A stretch of 64,000 nt of DNA from assembly GCF_964656455.1 (NCBI RefSeq), contig NC_135719.1:79331562-79395561 (forward strand), in the 5' to 3' direction. Positions 11,396 to 23,012 of this stretch are shown here, in pieces. Position numbers and translations under genes: made by a program. Origin of the DNA: Halichoerus grypus. Its lineage: Eukaryota; Chordata; Mammalia; Carnivora; Phocidae. Below the pieces are notes generated by a model, which was given only the letters and a program-made list of their open reading frames with translations, searched no databases and was not told the origin of the DNA. Numbering within the stretch: position 1 is the stretch's first letter; each line of letters begins with the position of its first letter.

Positions 11396-12237
11396 GAAAG
11401 AAATTTTTCTGCCATTTTAAAATAAATGGCAAAGACTGTGGTCAAGTGAATAATGGGAAGAATTAGACATAGCCTCAGAGAGAATGAAACATATGTTACA
11501 CACGTGTCAGCACATAAAAGATAACACAGAGGTCTCAAAATATAATAATGAGGTTGATGCATTGACGAGAAACATGAAGGCAATAGAAACAAAGGAAGGA
11601 TTGAAATTAAAATTAAAAAGGGATAAGGACGGATGGAGACACACATTGCCACTAATAATATTAAACAGAGAGGGATGGAAAATGGGAGGGACCTCAAGTA
11701 CCACCATTGAAATTAAAAAAGCAGGGAAACCGATATCACAGAAATAAGGAACAACAGAAAGACTAATAACCCCACATACAATTATGGAAATACATAGAAA
11801 GGACATATAGGAACGCATGCCTTAGATAAATGGTTTCCTGAAAGAAATCTTAAGGTCATTTGGCAGGAAATAAAAAGAGCATTCCAAGGATGCCTTCCGT
11901 GTAAACAGATGATAGATAAATGCAGGTACACTGCACCAACAGACACATACAAGCCCACCACGTTTAATTTCACTATATAAATAAACTTCTGTGGGACCAT
12001 TAAATCACAGCTATCAACAGAAATATGCCACTAGCATGGTAGACACATATATACAGGATTAGGGATAGCTATGGCTGCCTCTAGTCCTTCAGCTCATGCA
12101 ACAATAGGAGCTCTAGAGTCATGGGCAGCTCACTTTGGAGCACCAGGAACAGTAGAACGTGATCAAGGAACTCATTTTACAGCCACCTCAGTTGAAAAGC
12201 TCTGTGATCTATAGGACTTAAGATGGAATTACCATCT

Positions 12238-12435
12238 AGGGCGCCTGGGTGGCTCAGTCGTTAAGCGTCTGCCTTCCGCTCAGGTCATGATCTCAGGATC
12301 CTGGGATCGAGCCCCGCATCGGGCTCCCTGCTCAGAGGGAAGCCTGCTTCTCCCTCTCCCTCACTTGTATTCCCTCTCTTGCTGTGTCTCTCTCTTTCAA
12401 ATAAATAAATAAAATCTTTAAAAAAAAAAAAAAAA
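12238..12435 (+). mobile_element. CAN-SINE inside ERV integrase region
   Basis: A complete SINE with a 17-19 bp target-site duplication beginning agatggaattaccatct (12221 and 12436). It splits the integrase-derived sequence, so the ERV was already fixed when it landed. Confidence 0.95.
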
Positions 12436-12947
12436 AGATGGAATTACCATCTAGTTAACCACCCTACAGATGCTGGATATATAGAGAGATTTAATGGATC
12501 ACTAGGAAAAGAATTACGATTGATAGAAAATCAAGGAAGTTTTCAACAGGCCCTGGATGTAGCTTACTTTTTGCTAAGTCAAAGAGACACATTAGAAAAA
12601 GGTAGTCCTTGTAAAATGTTAGACACCCTATTAACTTATCTTCTTTCTTTTTGACTTAATTTACTTCTCATTAGATGTGACTTTGAGTTGGAGTCCTTTG
12701 CCTTAAATCCTTACTTAAGTTTGCTTGTTTCAGTTTAATGTACCCATCTTGTTTGGATATGATGTAATTTTTATCTTATATGGTTTGAATTTTATTGATT
12801 TTGCTTTATTTCTATTAAAAACTTGATTAAATAACCTAAACATGCCTTTTGCTATGTTACCAAACTAGTACTGCGATCCTGCTTTAAGACATGTTTGATT
12901 CCTGCATGGCCCTTACAGACTTTGCCATGAGGAATCGCGGGGTGAAA

Positions 12948-13570
12948 TGTAGAGAACAAAATGGAGTCTCTCATGTCAAGTGGGACCCTGTGTGAAACAG
13001 CGGCCTGTGACAAGTAGTTAAAGGTACTGCAGCTAGAGATATTCCCTGGGACCAGTGTCAGCTGACACCCCAGAACTGACAAGGAGCAGAACCAGAGGGT
13101 CTACAGGGGCCTAAGACTGATTTAGAAAGGGGAGGAATTGGCAGCACAATGTCAGACTCTTCAGACCTGACCCCTCTATGTCTGGCCACTTAAAAAGGCA
13201 GCTGCCCTCGAAGGTTCTGCCCCATTGGCCTCCAAAGAGAACCTTCCTTCCCTGCTGGAACATAAGAAAAAGTGAGTGCCCAGAGCTGACCCAGACTGAC
13301 CAAGGCATTATCTCAACTGTGTGCCCACAGACTGACTTTGAGTTTGGTTCGTTAACTTACTACACCCTCTGTTATCTGCTTTGTTCTGTGGTTTGTCTTG
13401 TGTCCTGCTCTGTGTGTTGTAAGAAGCCAAGTTTAATCACATGGTGAAATGTCATCGAGTTTGGAATCCTGAACCTGTTTTATAATTGTGATTTAACTTT
13501 GCTTTATGATTGACTAAAGCTGACATTGTGGAAAGACACAACTAATGTGAGTGCCTTCATAGCATGCTCA
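12948..13570 (+). repeat. ERV 3' LTR
   Basis: About 623 bp, begins TGTAGAG and ends TGCTCA. It is preceded by a purine-rich run (12930-12947) that could be the polypurine tract. Confidence 0.88.
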
Positions 13571-13886
13571 GGACACAATCCCCATTCGGTCTATCAGCAT
13601 ATGATTCCCTGTTATTCAAGGAATGCTTGACTTGAGCTGGGTTTTGAGGTGCACCAGAGTTTTTGTAAATCCCAATGTGTTTCTATAAATACCAATATTT
13701 CTCTATCTAATCCTGTTGACATATTTCCCATTCAAAGAGAGAATCAAGAGACTATACGCCAGGATGCATTGCTACTAATATGCTTTGAAGAGAAATTCTG
13801 GGTATAAACGATCATTACGACTAAAAAACAGAAAAGAAAAATTTTGTTCTACCCCCTGTGAAAGGTGAAAGAAAATAAAGTCACTT

Positions 13887-13993
13887 GTGGGGTATCTGAC
13901 TGGCTCAGTTGGTAGAGCATGTGACTCTTGATCTTAGGGTCATGAGTTTGAGCCCCACATTGGGGGTAGAGTTTACTCCAAAATAAAAATAAA
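13887..13993 (+). mobile_element. CAN-SINE, short old subtype
   Basis: 'ggggtatctgactggctcag', 'gtgactcttgatcttagggt' and 'gagccccacattgggggtag'. Shared with copy B (about 36736-36845). Confidence 0.85.
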
Positions 13994-14275
13994 GGCACTT
14001 ATGTCAAGGGGGTTTAAAATGGAGCAGGGAGGTCATTAAGAGGTGGCCCTTATGCACATCCTCACTGGGTGGAGTCATGAATTTTGAACTGGGCCAAAAA
14101 GACTGCAGAACACCTGCAACTTACTACAGTAGCTACTGGCCTTTGCATAGTGATTGCCTTAGCAACTAAATTTGTTTAAACAAATTTGGCTAAAGAAATT
14201 TAGGATGAGGATTAGTTTTCTGGCACCAACACCAATCAAAATTCCTTGTAAACAATGTATAAAAGCTTTCCCCTT

Positions 14276-14444
14276 TGGGGCTCCTGGGTGGATCATTCAG
14301 TTAAGGGTCTGCCTTTGGGTCCTGGGATGGAGCCCCAAGTCGGGCTCCCTACTCAGTGGTTTGTCTGCTTCTCCCTCTGCCCCTCACCTCCATTCAGACT
14401 GGCTCTCTCTCTTAAATAAATAAATAAAATCTTAAAAAAAAAAA
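14276..14444 (+). mobile_element. CAN-SINE
   Basis: Head 'ggggctcctgggtggatcat' and tail 'cttaaataaataaataaaat'. Shared with copy B (about 37118-37294). Confidence 0.85.
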
Positions 14445-16558
14445 GCATTCCTCTTTTCTGTCCAGAAACCCCTGTTCTTTGCTCTCTAGTGGGACACTAT
14501 TTGGCTTGTGTAATCAATATGCACCAAATTACAATTCTTTTTTTTTTTTCTGCCTTAGCAATTTTAATTTAGAAATTTATCCTACAGGCTTTTGTTCATG
14601 GGTACAAATGTTGTTCACACTACTTGTAACAGCGAAAGATTAGAAAATTTTAACTGCCATTTAACAGGAGACTGGATATACAAATTATGGTTCGACTGAA
14701 CACCGGTCCACCCTGTGTACCACTGGGGGCAGGAACCACGCTGCTGCTTTGTGCCTCCTGAACTGGGTCATCAGCCACCTTCATCAGCTGTCCAAAGCAA
14801 TAATGTTTTACAATTTGGCAACTTGGTAGGTAAAAAAGGGCATAATCTTGTTTTAATTGTTATTTCCTTCATTGCTACTGGGGTTGACTTTTTTCATGTT
14901 TATTGCCCCTTGTGCATTTTGAGTTCTGTAAAAAGTTCACAAAACATGTTTACAACATTTGTTGGTTTTTTTATTTTCACTCTGATATTGTGAATACAGA
15001 CAGGAGTAAAACACTGTCATTCTAGGTGCTTTTATTACCTCTGTAATAAAAAGAGATTGAGAAAAGAAAAACAAACAAAAGTTTAAGAGCATATATCTCC
15101 CGTATATTGGAGATACCCAGAAAAACTGAAAAATGCCCCAAAATGGCTCAAGCCACCACCTTGAATACTATCTTCAGCTAAGGACAAAAGAAAGATGTTG
15201 GAATGGGGGTGGGGAGGCCAATTATGGGGGGTTACCAGGAAAAGCCCAGCAAACAATCGTTGAGTTTTGTTAGGCATATTTAAGTCAGTGCCTTCTCCAT
15301 TAATAAGAGTTTCTTTTCTTTTCTTTTTTTTATTGATAACAGTTTCTTGTGATTTATAGACTCATCTTTCTCTTTCTGGTACTAAGAGGGAGACACGCTT
15401 ACAAATGGAAATTTCCTTTATAAATGTAAATGTTCCTTTAAAAAGGCTAACTTCCACTCTGGCTTCAGAGCTTCTCCTGTGTTTGTGGTTTCTTAAAAAT
15501 CACCAGCTCAAAATCATCCTTATGCCCAAGAGGTAACATTTGGAGTGGCAAACTCTGCTACCCTTCATGCCTATCTCATAATAAGGTGGCCCAGTGAGAA
15601 ACTCAACAAAGTTGGCTTAGCTAGAAGCAGACTTTAAAGAAATGCATTGATAGGAAACACATTCAAGGATCTCACTTTATGCCTAAATTGCACCTTTGAC
15701 AACATCCTCTCCCCTCTCGATGAAGATTCCACAGTTCACAACACCAGAGGTGGTGGTGGTGGTGTTTTTCCCACTGAAGTTCTCATTGAACATAGCCTAG
15801 TCATCTGGGGATCTTTCCCCAGATGTTTTTCAGGGAGTGAATTTAGGAGATAGATCTCTGATTGTCCCCTGATAAGTTCAGATTACCCTACTCCCATATT
15901 ACTCCTCCCCAGGGCCTTATCATTCCCCTGTACCCAGAAGCGAGTCTTTGATATTGGACACCTTTGCTCCAGGCTATTCTCAGAGTGAACTTAAGTGTTC
16001 TAGATGAGAAGACACAGGAACAGGTTCACATTGGAAGGCTGTCCTGCACCCCTGCCAGGCTTCTAATCAGTTGGAGTGCTGTACCTCTCACTACCATTCC
16101 TTTCTTCACTGCTGCAGACTTCCTGGCTCTCTGCTCTTCAGATCCACATATTGATTTCCTCGACCAGTGACACCTGAGTGTTGGATCTGAACAGGGTGAG
16201 TTTGAGTTAGGGTTGGTGCTGAGGACCAGCACCACTGGGAAAGGCCCAGAAACACTGGAAAGGGCCTCACTCAATTTCTAGACGGAAGAGTTAAGATAGG
16301 AAAGTGATCGAATTTGTAAGAAGCAAAGACATGAATTCAACTCAGGATTAATCCCAGTGATACAGTCTCTCCCCTCAACCCCCCCACCCCTACTCCCACT
16401 TCCTCCCCAGTCTTCCCAAGCATAATGCATTGAAGCAGCTTGAATCCTGGTCTTCTATCCTGGTTAGGACCTTTGGGCCAGGTATAGGGTAGTCCAGATA
16501 TGAATGTGCCTACTCTGTCTTCTGTGCCTGATAGAGCACTTGACACGATAGAGGACGA
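14445..16558. other. No recognised gene
   Basis: Includes the right edge of the copy A duplication at about 15401. A T-rich stretch at 15315-15340 is flanked by imperfect 'ataagagtttctt'/'ataacagtttctt' repeats. The rest is unclassified; short open frames show no family features. Confidence 0.5.
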
Positions 16559-17060
16559 AAAAAAATTTCCTTCTATCCTTCAAGATTCTTCCAGCTAGTC
16601 TAAGATTGAAGCTGACACAAGACAGATTTAATAGGAGAAAAAAAGCAAAGTTTTGTTATGTACACATAGAGGCCCAAGAATGAAATTGAGATCCCAAAGA
16701 ATTGACCGAGGCAGACAGTTTTTATATATTTTTAACAATGAGACAATATATTTGTGAGGAATTGATAGGACAGACAAAACAAATGTTTGGGAGTTTTAAG
16801 GAATTCCAAGCAGAATCTGGGCTGAGGTAGTAGATTTGTAAAAAGTAAGAAAGTTTGTTTATACAGCTTTCTTGGCTTTAAAATCCTTATCACTGGTGGC
16901 CAGCTCAGTTAGTGGCACATGTGACTCTTGATCTCAGGGTTATGAGTTCAAGCCCCATGTTGGGCATAGAACTTACTTAAAAAATACTAAAAAAATAAGT
17001 AAAATCCCTATCTCTGGTGATAAGAATGTCTTTTTTATTTCTTAATACAGGGAGGGTACC
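16559..17060. repeat. Old LTR-like repeat
   Basis: Words such as 'gctgacacaagacagattta' and 'gaggaattgataggacagac' recur in diverged form at 50717-50995, so it is a dispersed repeat. The family is not recognised. A SINE is inserted in it. Confidence 0.4.
16899..16999 (+). mobile_element. CAN-SINE, short old subtype
   Basis: Flanked by near-identical direct repeats 'aaaatccttatcactggtg' and 'aaaatccctatctctggtg'. The body has 'gtgactcttgatctcagggt' and 'caagccccatgttgggcata'. Confidence 0.85.
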
Positions 17061-17214
17061 ATTCATAGGAGAGATTCCATTTCTGCTTTTACAGGGACAG
17101 AAGAGGATCTGAGTGTCCTTGCACTGGCTGTTTTCCAAGTAGCTTCAATTCAAAATTATCAATATGCCTGGGACACCTTATGGGGTGGCCCGTCCTGGGT
17201 CCCTGCAACATTCT

Positions 17215-17340
17215 CAGAAGTGCTTTCACTTACATATCTCATTAGATTCTCCCAGGTCTCTGAGGCAGCTATTCTTAACCCCATTTGTGGACACAGTGCT
17301 CAGAGAGTTGAGAAGAGGTTAGAGATTCCATAGGACCAGC
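17215..17340 (-). repeat. MIR-like fragment
   Basis: 'tctcattagattctcccagg', 'accccatttgtggacacag' and 'gagttgagaagaggttagag' match the general MIR layout in a diverged form. Confidence 0.5.
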
Positions 17341-18142
17341 TGTACTCCTAGTGGTGAATGAGGACGGAGAGCTGGTTTAAAGGGGAGATTTTTCCAAACA
17401 ACTCCATTCCCTAATTTTGACCAGAGTAGCTCCAGAGAGGGTAGTTTCAATCTGGTACTTGATTGATGAGAACAATCTTTCAAAACTGGAGTTCCTATAT
17501 GATTGCATTCTGAACAACAAATCAAGATGGTTTATAATTATGATAATGAGGTAAATGGCCACTGAGAAGTATGTGGGTGGTCAGAAGTGATAACAGGTTT
17601 CACACAGGCTTTGGGGAAGTGTTCTAAGGAAATCGGGATTAGAAAAACACCATTTTGCAGAATCATTGTAACTGTAGCCTGGGGTTTGAGGGAAAGTATC
17701 ATCCAAGTCTTCACCTAACTTCCTCATTCCCTTAGAGTGTGACAACCCTTTCCACTTCACAGTCATAAAGCTTAAAATACCATTTTCTTTTAGAACCATG
17801 CTCTTCAGAGAATTGATCTGGACTGTCAAACAGAGTTAGCTAGAGGATGATGGGTTCCTCAGTTCGGGTAGAAGAGAGGGCAGACAGCAGGTGTTTGAAA
17901 TTCTCAAAATAAACTTCACTTATTTTTGACCATCTTGTGTTAGTCTCAGTCAGGTTCTAGCATATTTTCAGTTCTTGTAAAGTTTACTACCTAATGAGAT
18001 TTATCCTCTTCAAGCCTGGGAACAAAATGGTAAAGTTGGGCCCCAGTGCCTACATTGGCAAGAAAGGAATTTTAAGGTGCAGGTCAACTCTTAAGGCAGT
18101 GTTGAGATAATGCTTTCCTCTCTCTTCCCTGTGGACCCGCAG
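17341..18142. other. Upstream region / intron of EDDM3
   Basis: No coding feature is seen. It ends in a splice acceptor, a pyrimidine-rich run then CCCGCAG, with AG at 18141-18142. Confidence 0.5.
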
Positions 18143-18160
18143 GTGGCTCTGGTGACTGAA

Positions 18161-18598
18161 ATGGCATCCTCTCTAAAGGGCCTCGGCCCTCTCTTGGCCC
18201 TGCTGTTTTCCCTAGGTGGGCTGCTTGTACACAGCCAGAACCTTTCCTGGAGGGAATTCATGAAACAGCACTACCTGAGCACAAGCTGGAAATTCAGCGA
18301 CTACAAATGCAATGATCTCATGAGGGAAAGAGAAGCTCCACGAGACAGGAACTATCACATCTTCATCTATACCTTTTGGCACAAAATCGAGCATATTTGT
18401 CTCAGGAAGTGGAGAGACCGTTACAGAAATGTATATATATGGGCCCAGCATCCCTTCAAAATACTCAAGTGCTACCAGGAGGGCAACCAAAAGAGCTACA
18501 GAGAGCAGAGCAGCTACAGCTACATTGAATTCCACTGTGGTGCAAACGGGTATGTCGATGGCATAGAGGACATCCAGTTGTTAGACATCAAAAAATAG
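18161..18598 (+). CDS. EDDM3: Epididymal secretory protein E3 (EDDM3/FAM12 family)
   Basis: A 145-aa secreted protein of the EDDM3A/EDDM3B family, expressed in epididymis in human and thought to coat maturing sperm. Residues 1-25 are a signal peptide. The N-terminal mature motif WREFMKQHYLS, then YKCNDLMRE and DRYRNVY.WA, and the C-terminal YIEFHCGA.GYVD.IED stretch are the family signature. The protein keeps the outline of the RNase A fold: a His aligned near the first catalytic position and four cysteines. It lacks the CK..NTF lysine motif and the PVHLD histidine, so ribonuclease activity is not expected. The ATG at 18161 was chosen because it starts the signal peptide 18 nt after the AG acceptor. 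Human has two EDDM3 genes between RNASE4 and RNASE6; only one is seen here, and whether it is A or B cannot be said. The position in the cluster agrees with the call. Confidence 0.94.
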   Translation: MASSLKGLGPLLALLFSLGGLLVHSQNLSWREFMKQHYLSTSWKFSDYKCNDLMREREAPRDRNYHIFIYTFWHKIEHICLRKWRDRYRNVYIWAQHPFKILKCYQEGNQKSYREQSSYSYIEFHCGANGYVDGIEDIQLLDIKK

Positions 18599-18935
18599 AA
18601 AGTCTACCCACACCCCCAGGTTCGAGTAGAGTGTCCAGCGCTTCCCAAGTGGGAGCCCCTGCCTACATCAACAGCCCTTGCTAGTCCTTCCTTTGCATTT
18701 ATGTGCCAATGCTTTCCAACTACTTACAGTTAGGCATCATCACATGCTTTCTTCCTATCAAAACCACCTGCACGGTTTCTCTGCCTGGAATACCCTTGTG
18801 CCCTCATTTATCTGATTTGCTCTTACAGTTTTTTAAGATTAAGCTCATATGGCTTCTCTGCTTTACTGAACCAGGGACGTTCCTGATGGTGACTCTCCTT
18901 ATACTGACCCAAGCTGAATGGTCTTCCCTTTCCTA

Positions 18936-18941
18936 AATAAA
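18936..18941 (+). terminator. Polyadenylation signal AATAAA (EDDM3)
   Basis: Canonical hexamer about 340 nt downstream of the EDDM3 stop codon, followed by a GT-rich stretch (TTCCAATGTGTGTGAC). Confidence 0.7.
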
Positions 18942-18960
18942 GTATGTCATTCCAATGTGT

Positions 18961-20830
18961 GTGACATTTATATATGTTACGGGTTGTATGATTGGAGGAG
19001 TGATACAGATTATGCTTGGATACGATGTGTGCAGAGTGTGAGTTTAAGGTGTGTGTCATTGGACTCATTCCTTAAACATGTCTTTAAGGAAATGCATGCA
19101 TTTTAGATAGGTCAAGGCATTATGTTTCTTGAGGAATAATAAATTAAGTAGAAGATAATGGCAGAAATGAGGTTATCTGATAATAATCATTTTCACTAGG
19201 CAGACATATAGAGTGGGATATGGGACTTTAAAATGTAGCCTTCAAGAATGGGTCTCAAGATTTAAATTTTGTTGGAGGAAAGAGGAAGTAAATTGCAGAA
19301 GGAACTGTTGAAGACACGAGTAAGTAACGTCCATGAGAATTCTGTTTGCTAAATGAGGAAGAGAGATACAGAGAAAGATAAACCTTCACTTCATATAAGT
19401 TTTCCTTGAACAGGTATGGGGAGGAGAAATGTGAAACATTAAAGTACCTTATGTTCTTTAGCGTCCCGCATTGTTGAATGACTCTAGTCTTGAAACAATT
19501 GGAGAAAATACCAAGGTCATAACATTTTCAGTTAGGTGGCTGCATTCCTACTCCTAGATGTCTAGGCCCAATGAGTAGCCAAGGAATCTAGGTTGGTCAT
19601 CATGTTCCAAGGGCAGCTCCTCAGCTTTGCAATTTTCCAGTGCACCTGGGGGTGAGCAGACACTGGGGAGATGATGACCTATAGTAACCAAACTCACAAG
19701 AGATTAGTGTTAAACCAGTAGTTCTGTATCAATAATCAATTTGCAGATGAGGAATACTGATTGTTTCTCTCAGTTGATAAAAGCTGCTTCAAAATGTAGG
19801 GCGTGGGGCACCGGGATGGCTCAGTCTGTTAAACGTCGACTCTGGATTTCGGCTCAGGTCATGACCTCAGGGTCATGAGATCCAACCCCACATCCAGCTC
19901 TGTGCTGAGCTTGGAGCCTGCTTGGGACTCTCTCTCTCTCCCTATCCCTCTCCCTCTGCCACCTGCCCTATACTCTCACAAGCTATCTCTCTCTAAAACA
20001 ATGAAAACAAAAACAGATAAACAAATAAAACAAAAATAAAATGTAGTGGCATATTTTGTGGTAGTATATTCTGGTTGCCTATACTTATATTCCAGAGTGG
20101 TCTATTCTGGTCTCCCACAGTAAGTTTTCACAAATACTTCATTCTAAAAACTCTAAAAATTCCTTTTATTAAAGGGTTAAAAGATGGTGGTTGAAACCAC
20201 ATGGAAAGGAAATGGATTAAGCACAACTAATATAATAGTTTTGTGTTGTTGCTTGTTTTTTCCCACATCCACTTTCCCCCATTTGGATAGCTGCATATTC
20301 ATTTCCTTTCTGGAACTATGCTCCCCCTGCTTGTGTGCAGTATTGGTGGGGTTATCCATCAGGGTTTCGAATCCCCTCTACTGAGTCAAGTGATGGTCAT
20401 GAGATGCAAGCTAGGCCAACCAGACTCTTTCTTATAGGAGACCAGAATGTACTACCCGAAAAGATGGCTCTTTGGCACAAAGATGATTTTGAGCTGATTA
20501 TTTTGAGAAACAGAAGATGGAGGAGAAGCTCTGAAAGCAGCCTATAAATCACCCATTTACAAATAAGGGACATTTATCATCATAGAGAAAATCTCTATCC
20601 CTAAGGGTGTTTCCCTATGTCTAGTAACAAGATAAAGATGACTCTAAATCACAAGAAACTCTTACCAATGGAGAAGGCACAGGCTTAACTCTGCAAAACA
20701 AACTTTGTTTACTATACTTTCCTTGCCAACTTCCTGGAGCCTGCCTTCCCCACACTCTTCTTCCTTTGTTTTAGCTGAAGATGGTCTGTTAGCCCAAGGT
20801 CTCACCACCTCTTGGAATGACCTTTCCTGA
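18961..20830. other. Intergenic, no recognised gene
   Basis: Contains one CAN-SINE (19803-20037). The remainder is unclassified, with only short open frames. Confidence 0.5.
19803..20037 (+). mobile_element. CAN-SINE
   Basis: Head 'ggcaccgggatggctcagtc', full tRNA part, long CT-rich body and an A-rich tail. Flanked by 'aaaatgtag' direct repeats. Confidence 0.9.
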
Positions 20831-21420
20831 TGTGAAGAACAAAGGCAAAAGAAATGTAGAAAGAACATTAAATTTCTTACAACTTGCAGCCCATTGACAA
20901 GTACTTGGGACAGGCAGAGTGGCCTTCTTCTAAGAGGTCAGCTGCCTCAATGTTAATACTTTGCTAGGGGAAAAAGGTAACCTTAGCCTGATATTACCTC
21001 AACCCCCAGGATCCTGTAAGTCTCCTTTAACATATAAAAATCTCTTTGGAAACTTCCTTTATCTCTACCCCCCCCCCCCGCCAGGTTATATGTTAGCATT
21101 AATTCTCCAAGCCTATGCCCCACCGATAGACATCTGAAGGGTCTCATGACTCATGTTGTACTGGACAATAGTAAATGACCTCATCTTAACAGCAGCTAGC
21201 CCCTCAAGGTCCTAAAACCCTTGCTTCCAAATTCCTTAGAGACTTTGGCTATCCCTAACCCAAACCCGACTTAAAAGAATAGAATCAGCCACTACTCACA
21301 ACCCCAGTGCCGCTCTTTCTGCCCACGGGTCCTGTCCCCGTACATTAATAAAACCACCATTTTTGCACCAAAGATGACTCAAGAATTCTGTCTTGACCAT
21401 TTGCTCCTGGACCCCAACAT
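20831..21420 (+). repeat. ERV-type solo LTR, family 1 copy 1
   Basis: Starts TGTGAAGAACAAAGGC and ends CCCCAACA. Has a C-rich run, TATATG text, an AATAAAACC polyadenylation signal near 21347 and 'accaaagatgactcaagaa'. The same family is at 21609-22296, 25865-26420 and 38935-39183. Confidence 0.75.
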
Positions 21421-21608
21421 CACCACATTTCACACCAATCCCTTCATTTCTCCCATGTATATATGACATATCCATGCTAATAAACTTTCGTTTGTTTTTC
21501 TGTCTTATGTTATAAAGGCCATAGCTGAGAAGGAAGGAGAGAAGAGAAAGATTGCTTCTTCCTCTACACTATCTTCTGAGACTGAATCTCTAATAGTGAT
21601 GCAAGTAA

Positions 21609-22296
21609 TGTGGGAAACAAAGGCAAAAGAAAAAGTTAAATTTCCTTACTTCCTACAGCCCATTGACTAGTCCTTGAAACAGGTAGAGTTGATGAGGGAG
21701 CAGAAGGCTATCTGAGGACAGGCAGAATCTGACACTCCACACACCCCCCCCCCCATGAGATATATGTGACATTCCTCAGGCACTTCTGGCTGCCCTAAAG
21801 GAAAAACAAATAGTTAACTTACAGAGATTACAATTCTGCAAGACATGAGTCTCCCTCAGTTTACAAAAGTCTTAGCAATTTACAACAACAAAGTGTTTCT
21901 ATCAATGTCTAGTTTCTAGTAGGAAATGTAGATACAATTAAATGTCCTTATAATCTGCAGTCCATTGACAGATACTTGAAGGGGGCAAAGTGTAATTTCC
22001 TCCAGGAAGTTCCCAACTATCTTACTGTCAATGCCTTACTAGAAGGAAAGACAATCTTAACAGGTAATGGCAAGGCCTGCGGTATCCTGTGAGTCTTCTT
22101 TAACATACAAAAATCCTTTTGAAACCTCCCTTTTCCATACCTCCCCCAATTCGCAAGTATATAATCAGCCATACCTCACAAACCCAGGGCAGCTTTTTCT
22201 ACCCACGGGTCCTGTCCCCGTGCTTTCATAAAACCACTTTTTGCACCAAAGGTGTCTCAAGAATTCTCTCTTGGCTGTTGGTTTCAAACCTTAACA
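21609..22296 (+). repeat. ERV-type LTRs, family 1 copy 2 (rearranged)
   Basis: The first about 110 bp matches the start of the family ('tgtgggaaacaaaggcaaaa'). A C-rich and unrelated middle follows, then from about 21910 a second LTR body that runs to the end motif. It appears to be two partial LTR copies joined. Confidence 0.6.
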
Positions 22297-22600
22297 TCTT
22301 TCCTATATCATCTACACTGGGAGGGTGATGCACCCCAACTCCATGAAGAAAGAAGCTCCTTCACTAGGGACCCTCCCACCTTACCCTTGGTATCTCTTTA
22401 TCTGGGTCTTCATCTGTCTCCTTTATCCTATCCCTTAAGAAACTAATAAACCATCAGTGTTTCCTTGAGTTCTGTGAGCACTCTAACAAAGTAGTGGAAC
22501 AAATAAAGTGTTGGGGGAAGCTCAGATTTATAGCCAGGCAGTCAGAAGCATAGGTGACAAGCTGGACATGCAATTGGCAACTGGACCGGGGGAGTCTTGT
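22297..22600. other. Short unclassified spacer before the RNASE6 array
   Basis: No gene is seen. Homology with the other RNASE6 units starts near 22600 at 'gtggtgtgttttctcctaaa'. Confidence 0.5.
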
Positions 22601-22718
22601 GTGTTTGTGGTGTGTTTTCTCCTAAAGAACTGAAATAAGGGAGCTCAAAACACTAAAGCTTCAGGGAAGGAAGCACTCAACGGTTATCAGGAAGTCATCA
22701 TTTCCTCACAACTTCTTT

Positions 22719-22752
22719 GAGGAAGTTATCACTTCTTCTTTGTTCCTTTAAG
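22719..22752 (+). promoter_or_regulatory. Candidate RNASE6-A promoter: ETS/PU.1-like site and TATA-like box
   Basis: GAGGAAGT at 22719-22726 is an ETS/PU.1-type core. TTTAAG at 22747-22752 is a weak TATA-like word. The layout is the same in unit C. A PU.1 site is known in human eosinophil RNase promoters; its use here is inference. Confidence 0.3.
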
Positions 22753-22792
22753 TAGGCTTGCTCTTCCTGTGTCTGCAGGGATACTGGCTTTA

Positions 22793-22997
22793 TTTTTTTT
22801 TTTTTTTAAGATTTTTTATTTATTTATTTGAGAGAGAGAGAATGAGAGAGAGCAAGCACATGAGAGGGGGGAGGGTCAGAGGGAGAAGCAGACTCCCTGC
22901 CGAGCAGGGAGCCCGATGCGGGAGTCGATCCAGGGACTCCAGGATCATGACCTGAGCCGAAGGCAGTCGTTTAACCAACTGAGCCACCCAGGCGCCC
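22793..22997 (-). mobile_element. CAN-SINE in the 5' region of the RNASE6-A pseudogene
   Basis: Complete reverse-strand SINE with a perfect 15-bp target-site duplication, gggatactggcttta (22778-22792 and 22998-23012). Absent from units B and C. It lies between the TATA-like word and the noncoding exon. Confidence 0.96.
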
Positions 22998-23012
22998 GGG
23001 ATACTGGCTTTA

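Larger units (their letters stand above)
8273..13570 (+). mobile_element. Defective endogenous retrovirus (two-LTR provirus)
   Basis: Two related LTRs (8273-8920 and 12948-13570) in the same orientation enclose about 4 kb of interior. What can be read of the interior is the end of pol: an RT thumb-like stretch near 10300-10430, an RNase H motif (WFTDGSA) at 10956-10976, and integrase catalytic-core text near 12100-12190. All of it is broken by many stops and frameshifts. Gag, protease and most of RT are missing or unrecognisable, and no env is seen between 12650 and 12947. Two CAN-SINEs and a bare poly(A) insertion sit in the interior. It is old and cannot make protein. The exact ERV family is not recognised; the copy B locus has only a solo LTR. 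Confidence 0.9.
3345..15401 (+). repeat. Segmental duplication, copy A (12 kb)
   Basis: Matches 28496-38931 in the same orientation with few substitutions. The left edge lies in the presumed RNASE4 3' UTR at the shared word 'tagtggaaaagctga'. The right edge is at 'ctaagagggaga', after which the copies diverge. The block contains only repeats and no intact host gene. Copy A alone carries the SINE at 7957-8152 and the ERV interior; copy B alone carries several other insertions. Confidence 0.93.
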
